NCBI GenBank assembly: GCA_018711625.1
Contig: DVID01000031.1
Location: forward strand, 1-33,864
DNA from: Candidatus Limicola stercorigallinarum
Lineage (GTDB): Bacteria; Actinomycetota; Coriobacteriia; Coriobacteriales; Coriobacteriaceae
DNA length: 33,864 nt
Direction: 5' to 3'
Part shown: piece by piece, positions 16,810 through 23,467 of the stretch
Layout of the letters: each line of letters opens with the position of its first letter
Position numbering within the stretch: the first letter of the stretch is position 1
Translations under genes and position numbers: made by a program
Notes under the pieces: generated by a model
Database searches by the model: none
Seen by the model: only the letters and a program-made list of their open reading frames with translations
Told to the model about the DNA's origin: nothing

Positions 16810-18018
16810 ATGGGCAAGCCTAAACAGAATGTTCCTAAACTCCGCTTTCCCGGTTTCACTGACCCTTGGGAACAGCGTAAGCTGGGGGAGGTTGCCACTG
16901 TTGTCCGAGGCGAGCGCTTTACGGCGAGCGATTACGTTTCCGAGGATGGTATTCCCTGCATTCACTACGGAGAAATATATACCTCCTACGGTTCGGTAGC
17001 GACCTCGACCATCTCACAGGTGCGGAAGGAGTTGAGGCCAACCCTTCGCTTCGCAGAACCTGGAGACATCATTGTGGCGGGCACGAGTGAGAATGTCGAG
17101 GACGTTTGCAAGGCGGTCGTTTGGCTGGGAAACACGCAGGTAGCGTATCACGACGACAGTTTTGCTGTCTCCTTCAGCGGTGATCCCGTCTTCTTGGCGA
17201 GCTACTTCCAGACAGGGGAGTTCTTTTCGCGCAAAACCTCAGCTGCGCATGGGGTGAAGGTTATGAGGGTGAGCCGCGAAGCTTTGATGAGCATCGTGAT
17301 TCCAACCCCATCTCTCCCTGAGCAGTACCTCATCGGCGCCTTCTTCCGGGACTTCGACGACCTCATCACCCTTCACCAGCGTGAGCTCGACAACGTCAAG
17401 CTGCTGAAAAAGTCACTCCTCCAAAAGATGTTCCCGAGAGACGGTGCCGACGTCCCGGAGCTCCGCTTCCCCGGTTTCACTGACCCTTGGGAACAGCGTA
17501 AGCTGGGGGATGTGGTGAATCGTGCAAGCAGTGCTTGCGATGATGCCCACCTTCCCAGAGTCGAATATGAAGACATCAACTCTGACGAAGGCACGCTAAA
17601 CAAGCCTATTAAGAAGCTCGGACACAGCAAAAAAGGAATTATGTTTTCACCTGGTGATACCCTTTATGGGAAGTTACGCCCTTATCTTCACAACTGGCTG
17701 AAACCGCACTTCAAAGGTGTTGCTGTTGGGGATTTTTGGGTGCTGAAACCAAAGGAGATTGACTCAGACTTCCTCTACCGAATAGTACAAAGCGATGCGT
17801 TCGACAAATTGGCGAATGTATCTGCAGGTTCAAAAATGCCACGCGCCGACTGGAGTCTCATTAGCAGTTCATATTTCTCAATGCCCCATAAAGCTACCGA
17901 GCAGCGCCTCATCGGCTCCTTCTTCCGGGACGTCGACGACCTCATCACCCTTCACCAGCGTGAGCTTGATCATGTCAAATTGCTGAAAAAAGCGCTTCTC
18001 CAACAGATGTTTGTCTAG
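16810..18018 (+). CDS. hsdS: Type I restriction-modification specificity subunit (HsdS), active copy
   Basis: The 402-residue protein has the standard two-half layout. Each half starts with LRFPGFTDPWEQRKLG, continues with a distinct target-recognition domain (about residues 25-170 and 240-360), and ends with a spacer helix containing DDLITLHQRELD followed by LLKK.LLQ.M. The two halves share near-identical DNA at their borders (repeats A1/A2 and B1/B2), unlike the divergent recognition domains between. It sets the DNA sequence bound by the methylase and nuclease. GGAGTCAAT before ATG 16810 overlaps the hsdR stop region. hsdM follows at once. The same border repeats recur in two silent cassettes downstream, one of them inverted, so this gene is likely rearranged by the nearby recombinase. 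Confidence 0.93.
   Translation: MGKPKQNVPKLRFPGFTDPWEQRKLGEVATVVRGERFTASDYVSEDGIPCIHYGEIYTSYGSVATSTISQVRKELRPTLRFAEPGDIIVAGTSENVEDVCKAVVWLGNTQVAYHDDSFAVSFSGDPVFLASYFQTGEFFSRKTSAAHGVKVMRVSREALMSIVIPTPSLPEQYLIGAFFRDFDDLITLHQRELDNVKLLKKSLLQKMFPRDGADVPELRFPGFTDPWEQRKLGDVVNRASSACDDAHLPRVEYEDINSDEGTLNKPIKKLGHSKKGIMFSPGDTLYGKLRPYLHNWLKPHFKGVAVGDFWVLKPKEIDSDFLYRIVQSDAFDKLANVSAGSKMPRADWSLISSSYFSMPHKATEQRLIGSFFRDVDDLITLHQRELDHVKLLKKALLQQMFV
16840..16890 (+). repeat. Repeat A1 (first WEQRKLG border in hsdS)
   Basis: This copy and A2 at 17461-17510 match at 49 of 50 bases by eye. The core CTTGGGAACAGCGTAAGCT (16865-16883 here) recurs inverted in the minus-strand silent cassette and direct in the plus-strand one. 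Such identity at DNA level, flanked by unrelated recognition domains, marks a recombination border. Confidence 0.85.
17329..17392 (+). repeat. Repeat B1 (spacer border after first recognition domain)
   Basis: This segment encodes LIGAFFRDFDDLITLHQRELD and closely matches B2, B3 and B4, with perfect identity through CTCATCACCCTTCACCAG. It lies between the first recognition domain and the second A repeat. Confidence 0.8.
17461..17510 (+). repeat. Repeat A2 (second WEQRKLG border in hsdS)
   Basis: The second copy of repeat A, with its core at 17486-17504. It is in inverted orientation to A3 at 20196-20214, so recombination would exchange the second recognition domain and invert everything between, including hsdM. 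Confidence 0.85.
17897..17958 (+). repeat. Repeat B2, inverted partner of B3 across hsdM
   Basis: These 62 bases match the reverse complement of 19712-19773 at 61 positions by eye. They encode EQRLIGSFFRDVDDLITLHQ near the HsdS C-terminus. Together with B3 they bracket the S-subunit tail, hsdM and its terminator. Confidence 0.88.
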
Positions 18019-18034
18019 AAAGGAATGTCTCCTC

Positions 18035-19627
18035 ATGAATAACTTGCAGACTATTTCATCAAAACTGTGGGCGATGGCCAATGAACTCCGCGGCAACATG
18101 GACGCCTCTGAATACAAGAACTATATTCTTGCCTTCATGTTCTACCGCTACCTCTCTGAGCATCAGGAAAACTACCTCGTAACCAACAATGTTCTTGATA
18201 TTGAGGAAGGCCAGTCGGTAAACCAAGCCTATCTTGAGCAGGCAGCTGGAAGCGACTTGGCAGACTACCTTGAAGACATCTCTTCAAGCTTGGGATATGC
18301 CATTGCACCTCAGGATACTTGGCATTCCCTTATTGAAAAGATTGAAAACAGCAACATCATCCCGAGCGATTATCAAACCATGTTTGATAACTTCAACAAT
18401 AATGCCTCACTTAACAAGGAGGCAGCCCAAGATTTTCGCGGCGTATTTAACGACGTGAACCTCGGTGATTCACGACTTGGTTCGACAACTAATGAACGCG
18501 CCAAGTCCTTGAATCGCATTGTCAAGCTTGTCGATAGCATCGACTACAAAGGTGAAAACGGCGAGGATATCCTAGGCGCAATCTACGAGTACCTTATCGG
18601 CCAATTTGCTGCGTCAGCAGGAAAGAAAGGCGGAGAGTTCTACACCCCACACGAGGTAAGCGAGATTCTATCTAGGATCGTCACCCTTGGAAGAACCAAA
18701 TCGGACGAGTTCTTCACCGTCTACGACCCAACCATGGGTTCTGGATCGCTGCTACTAACCGTTGGCCAGAATTTGCCTGAGGGGCAACCAATAAAGTACT
18801 ACGGCCAGGAGCTAAACACGACCACCTATAACTTGGCGCGCATGAACCTCATGATGCACGGCGTCTCGTTCAACAACATGTACCTATCCAACGCAGACAC
18901 ATTGGGCTCAGATTGGCCTAACGGCCTTGATGCCAAGGGCATCGATGATCCCAATTGCTCGTTTGATGCCGTTGTGGCCAATCCCCCCTACTCAGCCCAT
19001 TGGGACAACAACGAAACAAGGCTCAAAGACCAGCGCTTCAAAGACTACGGCGGTAAACTTGCTCCGCGGACAAAGGCGGACTATGCGTTTGTTCTGCATA
19101 GCCTTTATCATCTTGGCAACGAGGGAACGATGGCAATCGTCCTTCCCCACGGCGTACTGTTCCGCGGAGCCGCCGAAGGAATTATCCGTAAGAACATCAT
19201 CGACAAAAACTATCTTGATGCCGTCATCGGCCTCCCTGCTAATATCTTTTATGGCACCGGCATCCCAACTGTTGTCCTCATCTTCAAGAAGAACCGCACT
19301 ACAAAGGACATCCTGTTCATTGATGCTTCTCAGGAATTCGAAAAGGCTAAAAACCAGAACCGCCTCACCGAAGATCACATCTGCAAAATCGTGGAAACCT
19401 ATCAGAAGCGCGAAGACGTGGAGAAATATGCCCATGTAGCGGGCATTGATGAGATTCGCGAAAACGACTACAACCTCAACATTCCTCGCTATGTTGATAC
19501 CTTTGAGCAGGAAGAAGAGATTGATATCAACGATGTTCTTCGCCTGCTGGAGCAGGACAAGCGAGAGATAGCCGAGCTTGAGTCCAAGATCTCATCAACC
19601 CTTAATGAGCTTGGCGTAAAACTGTAA
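18035..19627 (+). CDS. hsdM: Type I DNA adenine methyltransferase M subunit (HsdM)
   Basis: The 530-residue product is a complete N6-adenine methyltransferase subunit. It has the N-terminal helical domain (LWAMANELRGNMDASEYKNY), the GGEFYTPHEVSEIL segment, the S-adenosylmethionine motif DPTMGSGSLL from residue 231, and the catalytic NPPY at 316-319. It methylates the sites defined by HsdS and is also needed for restriction. The frame opens at a TTG at 18011, but AAAGGA is about 10 bases before the ATG at 18035. It lies downstream of hsdS, and a perfect terminator follows. Uncommonly, it sits between inverted hsdS repeats and could itself be flipped. Confidence 0.95.
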   Translation: MNNLQTISSKLWAMANELRGNMDASEYKNYILAFMFYRYLSEHQENYLVTNNVLDIEEGQSVNQAYLEQAAGSDLADYLEDISSSLGYAIAPQDTWHSLIEKIENSNIIPSDYQTMFDNFNNNASLNKEAAQDFRGVFNDVNLGDSRLGSTTNERAKSLNRIVKLVDSIDYKGENGEDILGAIYEYLIGQFAASAGKKGGEFYTPHEVSEILSRIVTLGRTKSDEFFTVYDPTMGSGSLLLTVGQNLPEGQPIKYYGQELNTTTYNLARMNLMMHGVSFNNMYLSNADTLGSDWPNGLDAKGIDDPNCSFDAVVANPPYSAHWDNNETRLKDQRFKDYGGKLAPRTKADYAFVLHSLYHLGNEGTMAIVLPHGVLFRGAAEGIIRKNIIDKNYLDAVIGLPANIFYGTGIPTVVLIFKKNRTTKDILFIDASQEFEKAKNQNRLTEDHICKIVETYQKREDVEKYAHVAGIDEIRENDYNLNIPRYVDTFEQEEEIDINDVLRLLEQDKREIAELESKISSTLNELGVKL

Positions 19628-20239
19628 ACACGCGCCGAACCATTGATGAGCAGTGTATTGGGGCACCTGGGAGACTCTGATCCCAGGTGCCCCGCTCTTT
19701 TCTCCCTTACACTGGTGAAGGGTGATGAGGTCGTCGACGTCCCGGAAGAAGGTGCCGATGAGGCGCTGCTCGGCAAGAGACGGAATTTGGATTTTCATGC
19801 CAGAAAGCACTGGTCCGGATATCTCGAGGAATGTTGAACCGGATGCATGTACCTCTGCCCATCTTTTGATTGACGGTGTTATCGAGTAGATGAAGTACAC
19901 GTCTTCGTTGTCGTGAACTACCAGTGACTGAAAACCTTGGTTTGTGCATGCTGACCTGCGCAGAATTGAGGCTGATCCAATTCCTGCACGGCTAGTAAAG
20001 AGAATGGTTTTATCCGCTGGAAGCATGGTTGCCGAACAAGCTTTGTAGCCGGCTTCCGTAATTTTTCGAACGCTTGAGTAAGCGTAGATCCCGGTACCGA
20101 TTTCGGCAGGCGTAAACCAGTCGATGTTTCCATTCCAGTAGGCTGGGTTGCTTGTTTTGGGAGTTCCGCCGCCGATTATATTGGCCACTTCTCCAAGCTT
20201 ACGCTGTTCCCAAGAATTATCTGCGCTGCACGAGCGGTG
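19595..20239 (-). CDS. Silent, inverted hsdS specificity cassette (half S subunit, no start codon)
   Basis: Read on the minus strand, this frame opens after a stop at 20240-20242 and runs through WEQRKLGEVANIIGGGTPKT, a complete recognition domain (PAYWNGNIDWFTPAEIG to LEISGPVLSGMKIQIPSL) and AEQRLIGTFFRDVDDLITLHQ. Homology to HsdS ends there; the remaining residues are only the hsdM terminator and the hsdM 3' end read backwards. IGGGTPKTSNPAYWNG is a well-known recognition-domain start. No ATG or ribosome binding site precedes WEQRKLG (a GTG at 20188 is the only late option), and no promoter is evident. It is best read as a storage cassette able to replace a half of hsdS by inversion. Confidence 0.8.
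   Translation of the reverse strand, partial: HRSCSADNSWEQRKLGEVANIIGGGTPKTSNPAYWNGNIDWFTPAEIGTGIYAYSSVRKITEAGYKACSATMLPADKTILFTSRAGIGSASILRRSACTNQGFQSLVVHDNEDVYFIYSITPSIKRWAEVHASGSTFLEISGPVLSGMKIQIPSLAEQRLIGTFFRDVDDLITLHQCKGEKSGAPGIRVSQVPQYTAHQWFGACLQFYAKLIKG
19660..19693 (+). terminator. Rho-independent terminator after hsdM
   Basis: Arms GGGGCACCTGGGA (19660-19672) and TCCCAGGTGCCCC (19681-19693) form a perfect 13-base-pair stem with an 8-base loop, followed by GCTCTTTT. It ends the hsdR-hsdS-hsdM transcript. It lies between hsdM and repeat B3, and so inside the segment predicted to invert. Confidence 0.9.
19712..19773 (-). repeat. Repeat B3 (inverted copy in silent cassette)
   Basis: The reverse complement matches B2 at 61 of 62 bases by eye. 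Homology to hsdS stops exactly at CTTCACCAG, beyond which the sequence becomes the hsdM terminator region. This sharp end suggests a recombination junction. Confidence 0.88.
20196..20214 (-). repeat. Repeat A3 core (inverted)
   Basis: The reverse complement is the 19-base core CTTGGGAACAGCGTAAGCT shared with A1, A2 and A4. A3 and A4 face away from each other across a 58-base spacer. Confidence 0.85.
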
Positions 20240-20272
20240 CTAAATAGAAACACCTCAGCCTTTGCGCTAGAG
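20215..20272. other. Spacer between the two back-to-back silent cassettes
   Basis: This 58-base spacer contains overlapping stop signals in both directions: TAG at 20245-20247 on plus and at 20242-20240 on minus. Each lies exactly 30 bases before the TGG codon of its WEQRKLG border and in the same frame. Neither cassette can therefore be translated from upstream, and no start codon is in frame. Confidence 0.7.
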
Positions 20273-20823
20273 CTTGGGAACAGCGTAAGCTGGGGGACTA
20301 CTTGTCTCTGTCAACGCAAAAGAACGCAAGCCTGGAATTCGGAGTCAGCGATGTTCTCTCGGTCTCTTGGGCTGAGGGCATCGTCAACCAGATCGAGTTT
20401 CAGGGGAGGAGCTATGCGGGCGCGGACCTGTCGGGCTACGACGTCGTGGAAAGGGGCGACGTAGTCTATACCAAGTCGCCGCTTAGGGACGAGCCATACG
20501 GGATCGTAAAAACAAATCGCGGCAGCTCAGGAATCGTCTCCCAACTCTATGCCGTGTATCACCCACTGCCTAACGCCGACTCGGGGTTCGTGGAGCATTA
20601 CTTCGGGCTTGCCGACCGGTTGAACAGGTACTTCAAGCCGTTGGTGAACAAGGGCGCTAAGAACACCATGAACATAAGTGATGCCGGGACCCTCCAGGGA
20701 ATGGTGTCTTTCCCTTCCCTCTCCGAGCAGCGCGCGATAGGCGCGTTCTTCTCACGGCTGGACGAGCTCATCACCCTTCACCAGCGTGAGCTTGCAACCT
20801 CTCGTCAGCGATCGCCCCGATAG
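20248..20823 (+). CDS. Silent hsdS specificity cassette (half S subunit, plus strand)
   Basis: The open frame after the TAG at 20245 reads AWEQRKLGDYLSLSTQKN, then a recognition domain (DVLSVSWAEGIVNQIEFQG through MNISDAGTLQGMVSFPSL) and SEQRAIGAFFSRLDELITLHQRELATSRQRSPR. It is a full recognition domain with both border repeats but no proper start codon (the only candidates are rare-type codons such as TTG at 20302 inside the domain) and an abnormal short C-terminus. It is in the same orientation as hsdS, so it would need first to be reoriented by inversion at B3/B4 before entering hsdS by inversion. The recombinase gene follows 107 bases later. Confidence 0.78.
   Translation, partial: KHLSLCARAWEQRKLGDYLSLSTQKNASLEFGVSDVLSVSWAEGIVNQIEFQGRSYAGADLSGYDVVERGDVVYTKSPLRDEPYGIVKTNRGSSGIVSQLYAVYHPLPNADSGFVEHYFGLADRLNRYFKPLVNKGAKNTMNISDAGTLQGMVSFPSLSEQRAIGAFFSRLDELITLHQRELATSRQRSPR
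20273..20297 (+). repeat. Repeat A4 (plus-strand cassette)
   Basis: Twenty-five bases beginning with the 19-base A core and continuing with GGGGGA are identical to A1 and A2. Homology with A1/A2 ends abruptly on the upstream side. Confidence 0.85.
20764..20794 (+). repeat. Repeat B4 (plus-strand cassette)
   Basis: These 31 bases are identical to the LITLHQREL-coding part of B2 over most of their length and are inverted relative to B3 at 19712. The upstream part of the B repeat is more diverged in this copy. Confidence 0.75.
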
Positions 20824-20930
20824 TCCAATGAGTCCTCAAATACAGCTCCTCACTCTCTGAAAGCGGGCATGCTGTTAGCACTTGCCTTTGTCAGTGCAAC
20901 CGGCTTAATCCGTGAAAGGAGACCAACAAA

Positions 20931-21857
20931 TTGTTCAACGAAATACATCGCACTGATCCGTTTTGCGATTATTACAGACAGTGGATTACCATCTACAAGG
21001 AGGGAGCCGTTCGAAAAGTTACCCTAAAGAAGTACCTTCTCACTCTTTCCTGGCTGCAAAAGTTGATTCCAGACCTTGCGATAAGTGAAATGGACAGGAT
21101 GGCATATCAAAAACTCTTGAATGCCTATGCAGAACACCATGAACGTCAAACAGTTATGGATTTCCATCATCAGCTAAAAGGGGCGATTCTCGATGCCGTT
21201 GACGAAGGACTGATTGACCGAGATCCAACCCGAAAAGCAATCGTAAAAGGCAAGACACCGAGAAAAAAGAAAAAGAAATACCTCAACCAGTTTGAACTGC
21301 ACGAACTTTTGAGTGGTCTTGATTTACAACCTCAGATCAATTGGGATTGGATGATTCTCCTTATTGCTAAGACGGGGCTGCGCTTTTCTGAAGCATTGGC
21401 CATTACGCCAAGAGATTTTGATTTCTCTCGACAGGTGCTGTCTATCAGCAAAACGTGGGACTACAAAGAAGGAACGGGCTTTCTTCCCACAAAGAATAGG
21501 TCATCAGTAAGAAAAGTAGCTATTGATTGGCAGCTTATTGTCCAGTTCTCAACGCTAGTAAAGGAGCTACCCGAAGATAGCCCCATTTTTGTTCATGGTC
21601 GTGTCTACAATTCAACAGTAAATAACCTGCTAGCACGACGCTGTGCTCAGGTAGGAATACCAACAATATCCGTACATGGCCTTAGACACACTCATGCATC
21701 CCTTCTCCTTTTTGCAGGAGTATCTATAGCCAGTGTGGCAAGACGCCTCGGCCATTCAAGCATGAACACCACTCAGAAAACGTACCTTCACATCATTCAA
21801 GAGCTTGAAAACAAAGACGTCGACCTTGTTATGAGGTCATTATCTGGACTCACATAG
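20931..21857 (+). CDS. Tyrosine recombinase, probable hsdS invertase
   Basis: The 308-residue protein is a phage-integrase-family tyrosine recombinase. The N-terminal SAM-like core-binding domain (about 10-95) precedes a catalytic domain with Arg151 (TGLRFSEA), Lys188, His249-x-x-Arg252 (HGLRH), His275 (GHSS) and Tyr285 (TYLHI). All six catalytic residues are present, so it should be active. The start is TTG at 20931, with AAAGGAG 9 bases ahead. Its place directly after two silent hsdS cassettes matches known phase-variable type I systems, where a co-located recombinase inverts hsdS segments. It could alternatively be the integrase that inserted the island, but no attachment repeats were seen. 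Confidence 0.88.
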   Translation: MFNEIHRTDPFCDYYRQWITIYKEGAVRKVTLKKYLLTLSWLQKLIPDLAISEMDRMAYQKLLNAYAEHHERQTVMDFHHQLKGAILDAVDEGLIDRDPTRKAIVKGKTPRKKKKKYLNQFELHELLSGLDLQPQINWDWMILLIAKTGLRFSEALAITPRDFDFSRQVLSISKTWDYKEGTGFLPTKNRSSVRKVAIDWQLIVQFSTLVKELPEDSPIFVHGRVYNSTVNNLLARRCAQVGIPTISVHGLRHTHASLLLFAGVSIASVARRLGHSSMNTTQKTYLHIIQELENKDVDLVMRSLSGLT

Positions 21858-21935
21858 TGCTCACGTAGCAATAGCTTTTTTGGTTGCGCTGACAGGGGCT
21901 TTTACTCTCGCACCAACAATGCAAAGAAATCGAAG

Positions 21936-22577
21936 TTATCCGATACTTCGCCAGTCTTGCCTAGTCACAATTAAATGGTCTAAAACCCTAATTCCGAGCA
22001 GTTCACCAGCAGATTTGAGCTTCTTCGTAACCTGCTCATCCTCAAACGACGGCTCAGCACTTCCACTAGGATGATTGTGAGCTAGAATAATCGATGCAGC
22101 GCGATCCTCTATGGCTTTGGCAAATATCTCTCGTGGGTGAACAAGACTTTCGGTGAGTGTTCCCTGGAAAATGATGGCGTTGTCAATGAGTCGATTGGCC
22201 CCGTCAAGCGTAAGTACAACGAAACACTCTTGTCTCTTGTTCTTCAAATACCCCAGCTGGTGAATTGCATCTTCTGGACTAGTGATCACGGGACGATCAG
22301 AAGGCATGAGATAGCGACGGCCAAGCTCAAATAGGGCGACAATCTCGCTCGTCTTTGCGGGGCCCATACCAGATATGCTAGCAACCTCTTGGTAGGTAAT
22401 CTTGTCACCGTGGAGCTTAAGCAACTTAAGCAGTCGCTTTGCTATCCGTTCAGCAGAAGCTTGTTGGTTTCCGCTTCCAATCAGAATACAAAGTAGTTCT
22501 AAATCAGTGAGGTTTTCAGCACCAAATTGCTTCAGTTTCTCCCTCGGCATCAAGTCGGCCATGGCCACCTCACCCAT
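21936..22577 (-). CDS. radC: RadC family JAB/MPN-domain protein
   Basis: The 213-residue protein has an N-terminal helix-hairpin-helix region (YQEVASISGMGPAKTSEI, residues 62-79) and a C-terminal metalloprotease-like JAB1/MPN domain with the JAMM ligands His167, His169 and Asp180 in HNHPSGSAEPSFED. RadC proteins were once linked to DNA repair, but their function is unproven; they often lie in mobile and defence regions. Two starts are possible, ATG at 22577 (GGAG 4 bases upstream) and ATG at 22562 (GGTGAGGTGG upstream); I kept the longer one. It is convergent with the recombinase gene and has the AT-richer composition of the island. Confidence 0.9.
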   Translation of the reverse strand: MGEVAMADLMPREKLKQFGAENLTDLELLCILIGSGNQQASAERIAKRLLKLLKLHGDKITYQEVASISGMGPAKTSEIVALFELGRRYLMPSDRPVITSPEDAIHQLGYLKNKRQECFVVLTLDGANRLIDNAIIFQGTLTESLVHPREIFAKAIEDRAASIILAHNHPSGSAEPSFEDEQVTKKLKSAGELLGIRVLDHLIVTRQDWRSIG

Positions 22578-22630
22578 CTTCTCCGCCAGAATAAGAACAA
22601 GCTACAACACGTAATGCTGCAACTTCGTTC

Positions 22631-23281
22631 CTAGTTGCCCTCCATGCGGCTACGCCTTTCAGTCAACCTCTCCCCTTCGTAGACAAAATGGAGCGGTCCC
22701 TGGACAGCGCCCTTTCTTCCAAGCAACTGTGCCGCTAGCGCCGACAAAGATGTTGTCACGCCCTCGTACTCAACTCGCCTATCGTCAACGATAGTAGCTA
22801 TCTTTGTTGGATCTCCGACAAAAGCCACCTTATCGCCAGGACGAAGCCCAATCATCGAGAATCTCAACGGAGGTTTACGCGAGGCCTCCCGGGTTTCCTC
22901 TGCTTCTCGCTCTTCTTCCAGTTGTTCTCCCGTGGGAGTTACACGATGCAATCTATCGCTTGTTCCTGAAATGCGAGCAATGGCCTCAAGAATGGCATAG
23001 GCGTCCTCCGGAGTCATTTCAAAGAACTCCTTTGTGCGCCTTTGTCCATTAAACGTCTCAATGGTTCGAAGGTCCGGATTTAGCTGGTCAATGAGCTCAT
23101 GAAGCGCCTTGTCTGTTAGCTTGTGACCAACCTCGTATATAGCATAAGCGCGAAACGCATACGGCAAAGCCTCGGATCGATTAAGCTCACGAAGGCGACG
23201 CTGAAGATCGCTCGCATACCCTATCTTGACGTACTGCGGGAAGCTCGGATTGGTGAGAATGTAGATAACACCTTTAGCCAT
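22631..23281 (-). CDS. GIY-YIG (T5orf172-type) nuclease-like protein with C-terminal RAMA/DUF4357-like domain
   Basis: The 216-residue protein starts with the GIY-YIG fold: VIYILTN (Tyr7), YVKIGYA (Tyr17, Gly21), RRLREL (Arg29) and a candidate catalytic Glu62. The KEFFEMTPEDA stretch is typical of the T5orf172/Mug113 subgroup. A charged linker (about 115-140) leads to a C-terminal domain, PGDKVAFVGDPTKIATIVDD...VEYEGVTTSLSALAAQLLG, that resembles RAMA or DUF4357 modules found fused to methylases and restriction proteins. Catalysis is plausible but unproven. The ATG at 23281 is the natural start. It ends 53 bases before radC and is in the same direction, so they may be cotranscribed. Confidence 0.75.
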   Translation of the reverse strand: MAKGVIYILTNPSFPQYVKIGYASDLQRRLRELNRSEALPYAFRAYAIYEVGHKLTDKALHELIDQLNPDLRTIETFNGQRRTKEFFEMTPEDAYAILEAIARISGTSDRLHRVTPTGEQLEEEREAEETREASRKPPLRFSMIGLRPGDKVAFVGDPTKIATIVDDRRVEYEGVTTSLSALAAQLLGRKGAVQGPLHFVYEGERLTERRSRMEGN

Positions 23282-23467
23282 AGCGTCATGCCTCCGCCGA
23301 AGTTAAATAGATCGATAGGCCAGTACTCATATTGTTGGTAGCGCACGTAGCATCGTCAAGATGCTGCATGTCACTGGCTATTCCTGACCTCCTGAATGGA
23401 TACGGGTAACCAACGGAAAACCTCATCACTGAAGAAGAAACGCCACCTCGCAGCTTCGACCTCTCCC

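Noticed and set aside
20931-21857. Recombinase considered as the integrase of an integrated element with flanking attachment sites
   Set aside because: No tRNA and no flanking direct repeat was found at the island edges; position beside inverted hsdS repeats explains it better as an invertase, though both roles cannot be separated by sequence alone.
21858-21890. Possible terminator between the recombinase gene and radC (short TGCT/AGCA stem before six thymines)
   Set aside because: The stem is only four base pairs and is separated from the thymines by five bases; too weak to call.
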